Under the pieces are notes generated by a model that was given only the letters and a program-made list of their open reading frames with translations, ran no database searches and was not told where the DNA came from. From NCBI GenBank assembly GCA_029556915.1, contig JAKQIT010000072.1:1-64000 (forward strand): a stretch of 64,000 nucleotides of DNA, read 5' to 3'. Numbering within the stretch: the first letter of the stretch is position 1; the number at the start of each line of letters is the position of its first letter. Shown one piece after another: positions 42,588 to 50,630 of the stretch. The stretch comes from Pseudomonadota bacterium. Its GTDB lineage: Bacteria; Pseudomonadota; Gammaproteobacteria; Burkholderiales; Methylophilaceae. A program made the translations under genes and the position numbers.

Positions 42588-44375
42588 ATGACAAGTTTGA
42601 GCGACCCTAGTTTTACGCTTCACGGCGTTGGTGTATCAAGTGGCATTGCTATTGGGCATGCACACTTAATTTCGCATGCTCTGTTAGAAGTAGTGCACTA
42701 CCAGCTACCTGCACATTTAATTGACGATGAAATTAAACGTTTTAGTGATGCTATTGCTACTGTTAAATCCGATTTAGAACTCATTAACGATAGTTTGCGT
42801 AAAAATGCGCCCGCCGAATTAGGTGCGTTTATCGGTACGCATTTAATGATGCTCAATGACAAATCACTTTCTGAATCTCCCAAAAGTATTATTAAAAATG
42901 AACTTTGCAATGCCGAATGGGCGATTAAGTTGCAAATGGATGAGATTGTTGAGCAGTTTGAACAGATTGAAGATACCTACTTGCGTGAGCGCAAACAAGA
43001 TGTAATTCAAGTGGTTGAACGTGTGATTAAGGTGCTACTTGGTCACCCTAGTCTCAGTAGTGAGCAACAAACTAGCGCATTACAACAAGAGCGCAAGTTG
43101 ATTTTGGTCGCGCATGATATTTCGCCTGCAGATGCTATTCAATTTAAGCAGCATGAATTTGCAGCCTTTATTACCGATGTGGGCGGTGTCACCTCGCACA
43201 CGGCCATTTTAGCCCGCAGCCTTAATATTCCATCTATCGTCGCACTCCAAAAAGCGCGCGATTTAATTCACGATGGCGAACTTATTATTGTAGATGGCAA
43301 ACAGGGTGTCGTCATTGTTAACCCTGACAAAAGCATCTTAACAGAATATAAACTACGCCAAAATCAATGGGAACTTGAGCAACAAAAGCTTCAGCGCATT
43401 AAATCCACCAAAGCAGTGACATTAGATGGCACTAATATTGATTTATTTGCCAACATTGAAGTGCCAGAAGACGTGGTATCTGCCAAAGCGGCTGGCGCAA
43501 CCGGCATAGGCTTATATCGTACCGAGTTTTTATTTATGAATCGGCGCGAAATGCCTGATGAGGAAGAGCAGTTTATTGCCTATAAAAAAGTAGCTGAGGC
43601 GATGAATGGCGCACCCGTGGTGATTCGCACGCTTGACTTGGGTGCAGATAAACAAATGAACCCAGACACGGTTATTGAGTGTGCAAACCCAGCGCTTGGT
43701 TTGCGAGCCATCCGCTACTGTTTGGCAGAACCACAGATTTTTCACACGCAACTGCGTGCGCTCTTGCGTGCTTCAAACTTTGGTAGCATTAAAATTCTCA
43801 TTCCGATGCTTTCAACACTCGCAGAATTACGACAGACTAAATTATCCCTCGAGCGAGCCAAAGCTAGTTTGCGCAAACAAAATATCAAGTTTGATGAAAA
43901 TATCGCGCTTGGCGGCATGATAGAGATTCCCGCTGCGGCCATCAATGCCGAGGCTTTTGCAAGTGAGCTAGACTTTTTATCCATTGGTACAAACGACCTT
44001 ATTCAATACACCCTTGCGATTGACCGCACTGACGACGCTGTTGCGCATTTGTACAACCCTTTACATCCGTCGGTTTTAAAGTTGATTGCAATGACTATTA
44101 AAGCGGGTGAAAAATTAGGAAAATCTGTTTCCGTCTGTGGTGAAATGGCGGGTGAAGCGAAACTCACTAAATTATTGATTGGCATGGGTCTGCGACAACT
44201 TTCGATGCATCCATCGCACATTTTGAGCGTCAAACAACAGATTTTACATAGCCAAATGAGCAAGTTAAATAAAGGCGCTAAAAAAGTGTTAGCACTTACT
44301 GACATTGAGAAAATTGAACCCGCTGTAGCTAAATTTTATAGTGCTTCAAATTTACGCTTGAAACCAAGACACTAA
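42588..44375 (+). CDS. ptsI: Phosphoenolpyruvate-protein phosphotransferase (Enzyme I)
   Basis: A 595-residue EI. The active-site histidine lies in GGVTSHTAILARSLNIP near residue 200; the PEP-binding TIM barrel has GIGLYRTEFLFM and IGTNDLIQYTLAIDR, and the C-terminal site VCGEMAGE. It transfers phosphate from PEP to HPr. Full length and intact; with HPr, EIIA-Man and HprK it makes a regulatory PTS in an organism that probably uses C1 compounds. Confidence 0.96.
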   Translation: MTSLSDPSFTLHGVGVSSGIAIGHAHLISHALLEVVHYQLPAHLIDDEIKRFSDAIATVKSDLELINDSLRKNAPAELGAFIGTHLMMLNDKSLSESPKSIIKNELCNAEWAIKLQMDEIVEQFEQIEDTYLRERKQDVIQVVERVIKVLLGHPSLSSEQQTSALQQERKLILVAHDISPADAIQFKQHEFAAFITDVGGVTSHTAILARSLNIPSIVALQKARDLIHDGELIIVDGKQGVVIVNPDKSILTEYKLRQNQWELEQQKLQRIKSTKAVTLDGTNIDLFANIEVPEDVVSAKAAGATGIGLYRTEFLFMNRREMPDEEEQFIAYKKVAEAMNGAPVVIRTLDLGADKQMNPDTVIECANPALGLRAIRYCLAEPQIFHTQLRALLRASNFGSIKILIPMLSTLAELRQTKLSLERAKASLRKQNIKFDENIALGGMIEIPAAAINAEAFASELDFLSIGTNDLIQYTLAIDRTDDAVAHLYNPLHPSVLKLIAMTIKAGEKLGKSVSVCGEMAGEAKLTKLLIGMGLRQLSMHPSHILSVKQQILHSQMSKLNKGAKKVLALTDIEKIEPAVAKFYSASNLRLKPRH

Positions 44376-44404
44376 CCCTCACATAGCTTATGAAAGGTAA
44401 AATC

Positions 44405-44752
44405 ATGACCAACGAAATTGAAGTTATTACACCCAGTAGCGAAGAAAAAAACATTGCTACCGTTACCCACTTAGGCGGCACTGTGTTTTCATTTGTCCCT
44501 GGCTTAGTGGTGTGGCTAATCAAAAAAGAAGAAAGTGCTTACATTACCGACCAAGCAAAAGAGGCTTTGAATTTTCAAATTACTGTCTTACTTGGCTACT
44601 TGATTGCTAGTGTGCTGGCATGGGTGTTAATTGGCTTTTTGCTCTACCCAATTATTTGGGTCATCAACATTATCTTTTGCATTATCGCCGCAGTGGCTGC
44701 TAGCAAAGGTGAAACTTATCGCTACCCATTTGCACTAAGACTCATTAACTAA
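44405..44752 (+). CDS. DUF4870-family membrane protein
   Basis: A 115-residue protein: EEKNIATVTHLGGTVFSF, LVVWLIKKEESAYITDQAKEALNFQ, then hydrophobic helices LLGYLIASVLAWVLIGFLLY and IIWVINIIFCIIAAVAA, ending with GETYRYPFALRLI. This is the DUF4870 (Tic20-like) layout; its function is unknown. The ATG at 44405 has AAGG upstream; an ATG five codons earlier overlaps that site and is less likely. Confidence 0.85.
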   Translation: MTNEIEVITPSSEEKNIATVTHLGGTVFSFVPGLVVWLIKKEESAYITDQAKEALNFQITVLLGYLIASVLAWVLIGFLLYPIIWVINIIFCIIAAVAASKGETYRYPFALRLIN

Positions 44753-44790
44753 TTCACATTATTTATCAAACATCGCAACAAGGATATTTT

Positions 44791-46818
44791 TTGACTAACC
44801 CATTATTAAACTTTTCTGGCTTTGCTAAATTTAGCGAAGTCAAACCTGAGCACGTTAGCCCAGCCATTGATAGTCTGATTGCAGAGGGTCGCGCACTAAT
44901 TGAAAGCTTGGCAACTTCAACAGAAGCGCCAACATGGGAAAACTTTGCCCTTAAGCTAGAAGATCATAGCGAGAAAATTAGCCGGGCATGGAGCCAAGTC
45001 GGCCACATGAATGCGGTAGTAAACAGCCCAGAATTACGTGAAGCCTATAACGAGAACTTAGCCAAACTCACCGACTATGGCAGTGACTTATCGCAAGATG
45101 AGCGTTTATATGCTAAGTACAAAGCCATTCAAGCCAGCGCTGGGTTTGCCAGCCTGACGCCTACGCAACAAAAAATTATCAATAACGAAGTGCGTGACTT
45201 CAAACTAGGCGGTGCTGAGTTACCTGCTGATCAAAAAGCACGTTTTAAAGCCGTGAGTGAAGAGCTTTCTAAATTAGGCTCTAAGTTTGAAGAAAATATC
45301 ATGGATAACACTAATGACTTTGCGCATTACGTTGAAAATGTGGCCGATTTAGCTGGCTTGCCAGCCGACGCCATTGAAGCGGCGCATGAAGCAACAAAGA
45401 CTGAAGGCAAAGCTGGCTATAAATTTACCCTGCACTTTCCTTCATACTTACCCGTTTTACAATACTGCGATAACCGTGATTTACGTGAAACGCTTTACCG
45501 CGCTTATGCCACACGTGCATCTGAGTTAAGTAAGCCCGAGTGGGACAACACCAAGCTGATTAGCGATATTCTTAAATTAAAAAAAGAAGAAGCGCAAACA
45601 CTCGGTTTTAACAACTATGCCGAACTTTCACTCGCCACCAAAATGGCTGATAGCCCTAAACAAGTCACAGACTTTCTAGATACACTCGCGAAGCGCGCCA
45701 AACCTTATGCTGAACGCGATATGCAAGAACTCACCGCTTACGCAAAAAAACTTGGCATTGATGAGATGCAGTCATGGGATGTTGCCTACGTGAGCGAAAA
45801 ATTACGTGAAGAAAAATACGCATTTTCAGACCAAGAAGTAAAACAATACTTCCCAGAGAGCAAGGTGCTGGCTGGCTTATTTAAAGTGACTGAAACCATT
45901 TTTGGCGTACAAGTACAAAAATCTGAAGCGCCACTTTGGCATGAAGACGCAGCCTTTTATCAAATTAGTGACAACGCTGGAAAACCAATTGCCTACTTTT
46001 ATTTAGACCTCTACGCCCGTAATAATAAGCGCGGTGGCGCATGGATGGATGAAGCAATTACCCGCCGCAAAAAATCAGGCGTTGTTGAATTACCAGTTGC
46101 ATTTTTAACCTGCAACTTCTCCGCCCCAGTTGGTGGAAAACCTGCATTATTCACGCATGATGAAGTCATTACCATGTTCCACGAATTTGGTCACGGCCTG
46201 CACCACATGCTCACCCAAGTGGATGAATATGGCGTTTCTGGCATTAAAGGCGTGGAGTGGGATGCGGTTGAACTGCCCAGCCAATTTATGGAAAACTTCT
46301 GCTGGGAATGGGAAGTGCTACGCCACATGACCGCCCACGTGGACACAGGCGCGCAATTGCCACGTGAACTGTTCGATAAAATGGTGGCCGCCAAAAACTT
46401 TCAAGCAGGCATGCAAACCGTGCGCCAAATCGAGTTTTCACTCTTCGACATGCGCTTGCATGGCGACTTTGACCCTCATGGCAAGCAAACCGCCCTCGAT
46501 TTAATCGAGCAAGTACGTGATGAAGTGGCCGTGGTGCGTCCACCAAAATGGAACCGCTTCCCCAATAGCTTTAGCCATATTTTTGCGGGTGGTTATGCCG
46601 CAGGTTATTACAGCTACAAATGGGCAGAAGTGTTAAGTGCCGATGCTTACAGCTTGTTTGAAGAATTAGGCGTGCTTTCATACGAAGCCGGTAAACTCTT
46701 TAAAGAAGAAGTGCTCGCCAAAGGCGGCAGCCGCCCTGCAATGGAGTCGTTTGTGGCGTTTAGAGGCAGAGAGCCAAGTTTAGATGCGTTGCTAAGACAT
46801 AATGGCATGGCGAGTTAA
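44791..46818 (+). CDS. prlC: Oligopeptidase A (M3 family)
   Basis: A 675-residue zinc peptidase degrading signal peptides and other oligopeptides in the cytoplasm. The active-site motif is FHEFGHGLHHMLT near residue 465, with the downstream E ligand in EWDAVELPSQFMENF. The start is a TTG with AAGGA upstream (44780-44784). The C-terminal SRPAMESFVAFRGREPSLDALLRHNG is typical of the family. The following methyltransferase starts at its last base (TAATG). Confidence 0.93.
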   Translation: MTNPLLNFSGFAKFSEVKPEHVSPAIDSLIAEGRALIESLATSTEAPTWENFALKLEDHSEKISRAWSQVGHMNAVVNSPELREAYNENLAKLTDYGSDLSQDERLYAKYKAIQASAGFASLTPTQQKIINNEVRDFKLGGAELPADQKARFKAVSEELSKLGSKFEENIMDNTNDFAHYVENVADLAGLPADAIEAAHEATKTEGKAGYKFTLHFPSYLPVLQYCDNRDLRETLYRAYATRASELSKPEWDNTKLISDILKLKKEEAQTLGFNNYAELSLATKMADSPKQVTDFLDTLAKRAKPYAERDMQELTAYAKKLGIDEMQSWDVAYVSEKLREEKYAFSDQEVKQYFPESKVLAGLFKVTETIFGVQVQKSEAPLWHEDAAFYQISDNAGKPIAYFYLDLYARNNKRGGAWMDEAITRRKKSGVVELPVAFLTCNFSAPVGGKPALFTHDEVITMFHEFGHGLHHMLTQVDEYGVSGIKGVEWDAVELPSQFMENFCWEWEVLRHMTAHVDTGAQLPRELFDKMVAAKNFQAGMQTVRQIEFSLFDMRLHGDFDPHGKQTALDLIEQVRDEVAVVRPPKWNRFPNSFSHIFAGGYAAGYYSYKWAEVLSADAYSLFEELGVLSYEAGKLFKEEVLAKGGSRPAMESFVAFRGREPSLDALLRHNGMAS

Positions 46819-47543
46819 TGGCTATGCATCAGAATGCTGCTGAATTTGCAGCTCAAAATGATGATGTCTTTGGCCGTATTGCATCACGTTACGATTATCT
46901 ATGCGACATCTTTAGTTTTGGTATTCACAGGATATGGAAAAGACGAGTCGCAAATAAAATAGCAAATGAAAAGTGGGATACACTTATCGATGGTGCCACT
47001 GGAACTGGAGATATCATTCTTAGAGTAATGGCTAATGCTTCTACTCAGGGACGTACTGTAATTGCCTCTGACTTGAGCGCAAAGATGCTTGCAATAGCGG
47101 AACAACGCTTACTCTCATTTAAATCAAACGTGAGCCTTATACTGCTTGACGCAGAGAACATGCCCTCTATTCAGACAAAAAGTGTGGACGCTTACTCAAT
47201 CTCACTTGGTCTAAAAATTTGTAACCGACATCTTGCAATGCAAGAAGCACTTCGTATTCTCAAGCCTAGTGGTAGACTCATCATATTAGAAGCATCTAAC
47301 ATTCGTTGGGGATTTTTACACCGTGCCTATTTAGCATACATGGGTATTTGCATGCCTATACTTGGTTGGATAGCTACTGGCGGTGATGCCTCCGCATATA
47401 AATACCTGTTGCAAGGGATTCGTGACTTCCCTACAGCAGAGGAGCTTGCTCACGAGCTTACAAGCTATGGGTTTGAAGAAGTTACATTCGAGCGTCTGTC
47501 TCTTGGTATTGTCGCAATTCACACTGCACGGAAGCCAGCGTAG
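46818..47543 (+). CDS. UbiE-like SAM-dependent methyltransferase
   Basis: A 241-residue protein like UbiE/COQ5: FGRIASRYDYLCDIFSFGIHRIWKRRV, IDGATGTGDIILRVM for SAM binding, LILLDAENMPS, YSISLGLKICNRHLAMQEALRILKPSGRLIILEAS and a DFPTAEELAHELTSYGFEEVTF tail. UbiE methylates the ubiquinone and menaquinone rings. Several normally invariant positions differ (DYLCD for DxMND, LKICN for LRNV), so this may be a divergent paralog with another substrate rather than the housekeeping enzyme. Codon use differs slightly from its neighbours. Confidence 0.75.
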   Translation: MAMHQNAAEFAAQNDDVFGRIASRYDYLCDIFSFGIHRIWKRRVANKIANEKWDTLIDGATGTGDIILRVMANASTQGRTVIASDLSAKMLAIAEQRLLSFKSNVSLILLDAENMPSIQTKSVDAYSISLGLKICNRHLAMQEALRILKPSGRLIILEASNIRWGFLHRAYLAYMGICMPILGWIATGGDASAYKYLLQGIRDFPTAEELAHELTSYGFEEVTFERLSLGIVAIHTARKPA

Positions 47544-47645
47544 GATGTGCAAAATGTTTTATCTTGCATACCATTAAAGATATCAACTTAACACGGTGCG
47601 CAAATTAAAATCCATTTGCACACCCTACAAAATTCGAAAATATAT

Positions 47646-48290
47646 ATGAAACACGACTTCTGGCACAACAAGTGGCGTAAAAACGAGATTGGCTTTCACT
47701 TACCTGAAGCCAACCCTTTTCTTATTAAACATTTTCCAGCACTGCAACTTGCGCCTAATAGCCGCATTTTTTTGCCTTTATGTGGCAAAACTTTAGATAT
47801 TCATTGGTTGTTCGCACAGGGTTACCAAGTGGTGGGTGCGGAGCTCAGCGCCGTTGCTGTTGAAGCATTATTTAGCGATTTAAACCTTACGCCCACTATT
47901 ACTAAAAATGGCGCTTTAACACAATATAGCGCGCCAAATATCATCCTGTGGAATGGTGATATTTTTGCGCTTAACCAAGCCTTACTCGGCAAGGTGGATG
48001 CCGTGTATGACCGTGCTGCATTGGTGGCGCTACCTTTTGAGATGCGCGAGCGTTACAGCGCCCATATCTCCGCCATTACGCAAAATGCACCGCAATTATT
48101 GGTGTGCTTTGAATACGACCAAGCACAAATGGATGGCCCGCCGTTTTGCGTTTGCGCGAATGAAGTGCGCGCACATTACCAGCAGAATTACGAAATCAGC
48201 TTGTTAGAAAGTGCCGAGCTTGCAGGTGGTTTAAAAGGCAAAGTGACTGCGCATGAACAAGTTTGGTTGCTTAAGCAAAAATCCAGCTAG
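47646..48290 (+). CDS. tpm: Thiopurine S-methyltransferase-like protein
   Basis: A 214-residue TPMT-family enzyme. I chose the ATG at 47646 because MKHDFWHNKWRKNEIGFHL matches the family start. Other motifs are RIFLPLCGKTLDIHWLFAQG, VVGAELSAVAVEALF, YDRAALVALPFEMR and PFCVCANEVRAHY. Bacterial members methylate thiopurines, selenium and tellurium compounds. The natural substrate is unknown. It follows the UbiE-like gene but shares no evident pathway with it. Confidence 0.85.
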   Translation: MKHDFWHNKWRKNEIGFHLPEANPFLIKHFPALQLAPNSRIFLPLCGKTLDIHWLFAQGYQVVGAELSAVAVEALFSDLNLTPTITKNGALTQYSAPNIILWNGDIFALNQALLGKVDAVYDRAALVALPFEMRERYSAHISAITQNAPQLLVCFEYDQAQMDGPPFCVCANEVRAHYQQNYEISLLESAELAGGLKGKVTAHEQVWLLKQKSS

Positions 48291-48375
48291 TTTTACTAGA
48301 GCGGTAGCGTTGTTATCTGCATGCTAAAATCAACCCTAAATTGTATTGATTGATTTTATTCATGAGGAATTTGTT

Positions 48376-49149
48376 TTGAAACTTGCTACTTGGAACGTCA
48401 ACTCTTTAACTGTGCGCCTGCCGCATGTGCTTGATTGGCTGCGCGATAACCCGATTGATGTGCTTTGCTTGCAAGAAACTAAGCAAGAAGATAGCAAGTT
48501 TCCGTATGATGACTTAAAAGCGGCTGGCTACAACGCTATTCACAGCGGGCAAAAAACCTATAACGGCGTGGCGATTTTAAGCAAACACGCCATGACTGAT
48601 GTTGAACAAGGCATAGCCAATTTTGATGACGAGCAAAAACGCGTCATCTCTGCCACTATCAACGGAGTGCGCGTGGTGTGCGTGTATATTGTTAACGGCC
48701 AAGCGGTGGATAGCGAGAAATACGCATATAAAATGCGCTGGCTGAAAGCGCTTCATAATTGGCTTACTGGCGAGCTACAAAAATACCCCAATTTAGTGTT
48801 ATTGGGCGATTACAACATTGCCCCTGAAGACCGCGACTGCCATGACCCAGCCGCTTGGGTTGGGCAAGTTTTAGTGAGCCCGCCTGAGCGTGATGCTTTT
48901 CAAGGCTTGCTTAATTTGGGTTTGCACGATAGTTTTAGGCTATTTGAGCAGCCCGAAAAAAGCTTTAGTTGGTGGGATTACCGCATGATGGGTTTTAGGC
49001 GCAATTTTGGTTTGCGAATTGACCATATTTTGGTGAGCGATGCGCTCAAGGCAAAATGTACGGCGGCTTATATTGACAAAAATCCACGCAAATTAGAGCG
49101 CCCTTCTGACCACACACCCGTGATTTTAGCGTTATCTCTCAACACTTAA
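48376..49149 (+). CDS. xth: Exodeoxyribonuclease III
   Basis: A 257-residue AP endonuclease/3'-5' exonuclease of base excision repair. Catalytic motifs are LKLATWNVNSLTVRLPHV (metal-site Asn), CLQETKQEDSKFP (metal-binding Glu), GDYNIAPEDRDCHDPAAW, DSFRLFEQPEKSFSWWDYRM and the end RPSDHTPVI. The start is a TTG at 48376, with GAGGAA at the right distance; an upstream ATG at 48346 would add ten atypical residues. A palindromic repeat follows between this gene and convergent ntrX. Confidence 0.93.
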   Translation: MKLATWNVNSLTVRLPHVLDWLRDNPIDVLCLQETKQEDSKFPYDDLKAAGYNAIHSGQKTYNGVAILSKHAMTDVEQGIANFDDEQKRVISATINGVRVVCVYIVNGQAVDSEKYAYKMRWLKALHNWLTGELQKYPNLVLLGDYNIAPEDRDCHDPAAWVGQVLVSPPERDAFQGLLNLGLHDSFRLFEQPEKSFSWWDYRMMGFRRNFGLRIDHILVSDALKAKCTAAYIDKNPRKLERPSDHTPVILALSLNT

Positions 49150-49194
49150 AAAAGCACTATTTCACAAGCTAAAAACCCCTGAGGGATTTTCATG

Positions 49195-49229
49195 CCTCTG
49201 GAAGCCGCATGGATACTGGCTTACAGAGG
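49195..49229 (+). repeat. Dispersed palindromic repeat, copy 6
   Basis: CCTCTGGAAGCC and GGCTTACAGAGG enclose GCATGGATACT; the left flank is CCCCTGAGGGATTTTCATG. It sits between the convergent exonuclease III and ntrX genes. Confidence 0.9.
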
Positions 49230-49263
49230 CACCCTAATGAAGATGGGTATTTTTTGAGGTTTT

Positions 49264-50601
49264 TTACTCTTTTATTTTAATGCCTAATTGCTTTAATTTT
49301 CGGTATAAATGTGTACGCTCCAGCCCAGCTGTTTCGGCTAATCGGCTCATATTATTGGTGACATTTTTCATTTGGTATCTAAAATATAGACGCTCAAAAT
49401 CGTCTCGCGCTTCGCGCAAAGGTTGGTCTAAATTCACTTCAAACTCAGTCGGCTGCGCCAATGGTTGCGGAGGCTGCGATGCCTGCTGGTCGTCTGGTGG
49501 CTGCATTGCATCAGTAGGTAATTTTTCAGCCGCAGTTTGAAAGTCATTTTCAAACTGATAAAGTACGCGTTTTACATCTTCAAGGGTAATTTTATCACCC
49601 AAGCTCGTTTGAATTAAATTGCGAATCGCCGTATCAAGCTGCGCTAAATCCCCCGGCCAATCTGCATTGCGCAGGCCATTGAGTGCGGCAATATCAAACT
49701 CTCGATACTCAACACCTGCCAGCTCTTGCTGCACATTGGCGATAGAAGTCACTAAATCAGGAATATCTTCTTTGTGCTCATTTAAAGCGGGAACACGCAG
49801 TGAAATGGCCGATAATAACTGCAATAAATTATGATCAAACACGCCTTCTGCTTGCAATTTTGGCAGGTTTTCGCTGGTGCTACAAATAGCTCGTACATTG
49901 TATTTTTCAGCTTTTGTGAGCAATAACAACAAGCCTTTTTGCTCAATTTTGCTTAGTTCAGCCACTTCGCTGATATAAATCACGCCATCTCGCGTGGCTT
50001 CTAAAATTTCTAGTGGGGCATGGGCAAGCTGATTAAATTCGGTGAGATGCAGCCAAGGTGTTTGGGCTTGATGCAAATATCGTGCGCATAACTCTGCTCC
50101 ACACCCTTTATTGCCAATGAGTAAAATCGGGCTAAAATGGGCAGAAACTTTATCCAGGCGCTCTTTAAGCGCTGTCACAATGGGGCTTTTGCCTAAACTT
50201 GTTAAGTTCATCTCTGATTTTGGCAATAATTCACCATGCTTTAACGCGGCCTCAACCGTTTTTAATAGCTTTTGAAAAGCAATTGGCTTTTCTAAAAAAT
50301 CAAACGCCCCAATGCGGGTGGCCTCTACTGCGGTGTCTATCGTTCCGTGGCCCGACATCATCACCACAGGCATGGTCAGTAAACTGTTGCTCGCCCACTC
50401 TTTTAATAGCGTAATGCCGTCACAGTCTGGCATCCATATATCCAGCAGCACGGCATCTGGGCGCTCATGTTGGCGAATTGCACGGGCGGCGGCGGCATTT
50501 TCTGCTAATTGCACTTGGTATCCTTCATCTTGCAAAATATCGCGCAACAGTTCGCGAATCCCAATCTCGTCGTCCACCACTAAAATATGTTTTGATGCCA
50601 T
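49264..50601 (-). CDS. ntrX: NtrX-like response regulator with degenerate AAA+ domain
   Basis: A 445-residue protein. The receiver domain is intact (LVVDDEIGIRELL; phospho-acceptor in VLLDIWMPDCDG; lysine in FLEKPI). The central NtrC-type domain is degenerate: Walker A reads GNKGCGAE instead of GETGTGKE, the GAFTGA sigma-54 contact loop is missing, and Walker B is weak (DGVIYISEVAEL). A Fis-type helix-turn-helix ends the protein (NMSRLAETAGLERTHLYRKL). It probably binds DNA without activating sigma-54. It lies 29 bases after ntrY on the same strand. Confidence 0.88.
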   Translation of the reverse strand: MASKHILVVDDEIGIRELLRDILQDEGYQVQLAENAAAARAIRQHERPDAVLLDIWMPDCDGITLLKEWASNSLLTMPVVMMSGHGTIDTAVEATRIGAFDFLEKPIAFQKLLKTVEAALKHGELLPKSEMNLTSLGKSPIVTALKERLDKVSAHFSPILLIGNKGCGAELCARYLHQAQTPWLHLTEFNQLAHAPLEILEATRDGVIYISEVAELSKIEQKGLLLLLTKAEKYNVRAICSTSENLPKLQAEGVFDHNLLQLLSAISLRVPALNEHKEDIPDLVTSIANVQQELAGVEYREFDIAALNGLRNADWPGDLAQLDTAIRNLIQTSLGDKITLEDVKRVLYQFENDFQTAAEKLPTDAMQPPDDQQASQPPQPLAQPTEFEVNLDQPLREARDDFERLYFRYQMKNVTNNMSRLAETAGLERTHLYRKLKQLGIKIKE

Positions 50602-50630
50602 GTTAATTCACAATTCTACTTGTTTGATAG

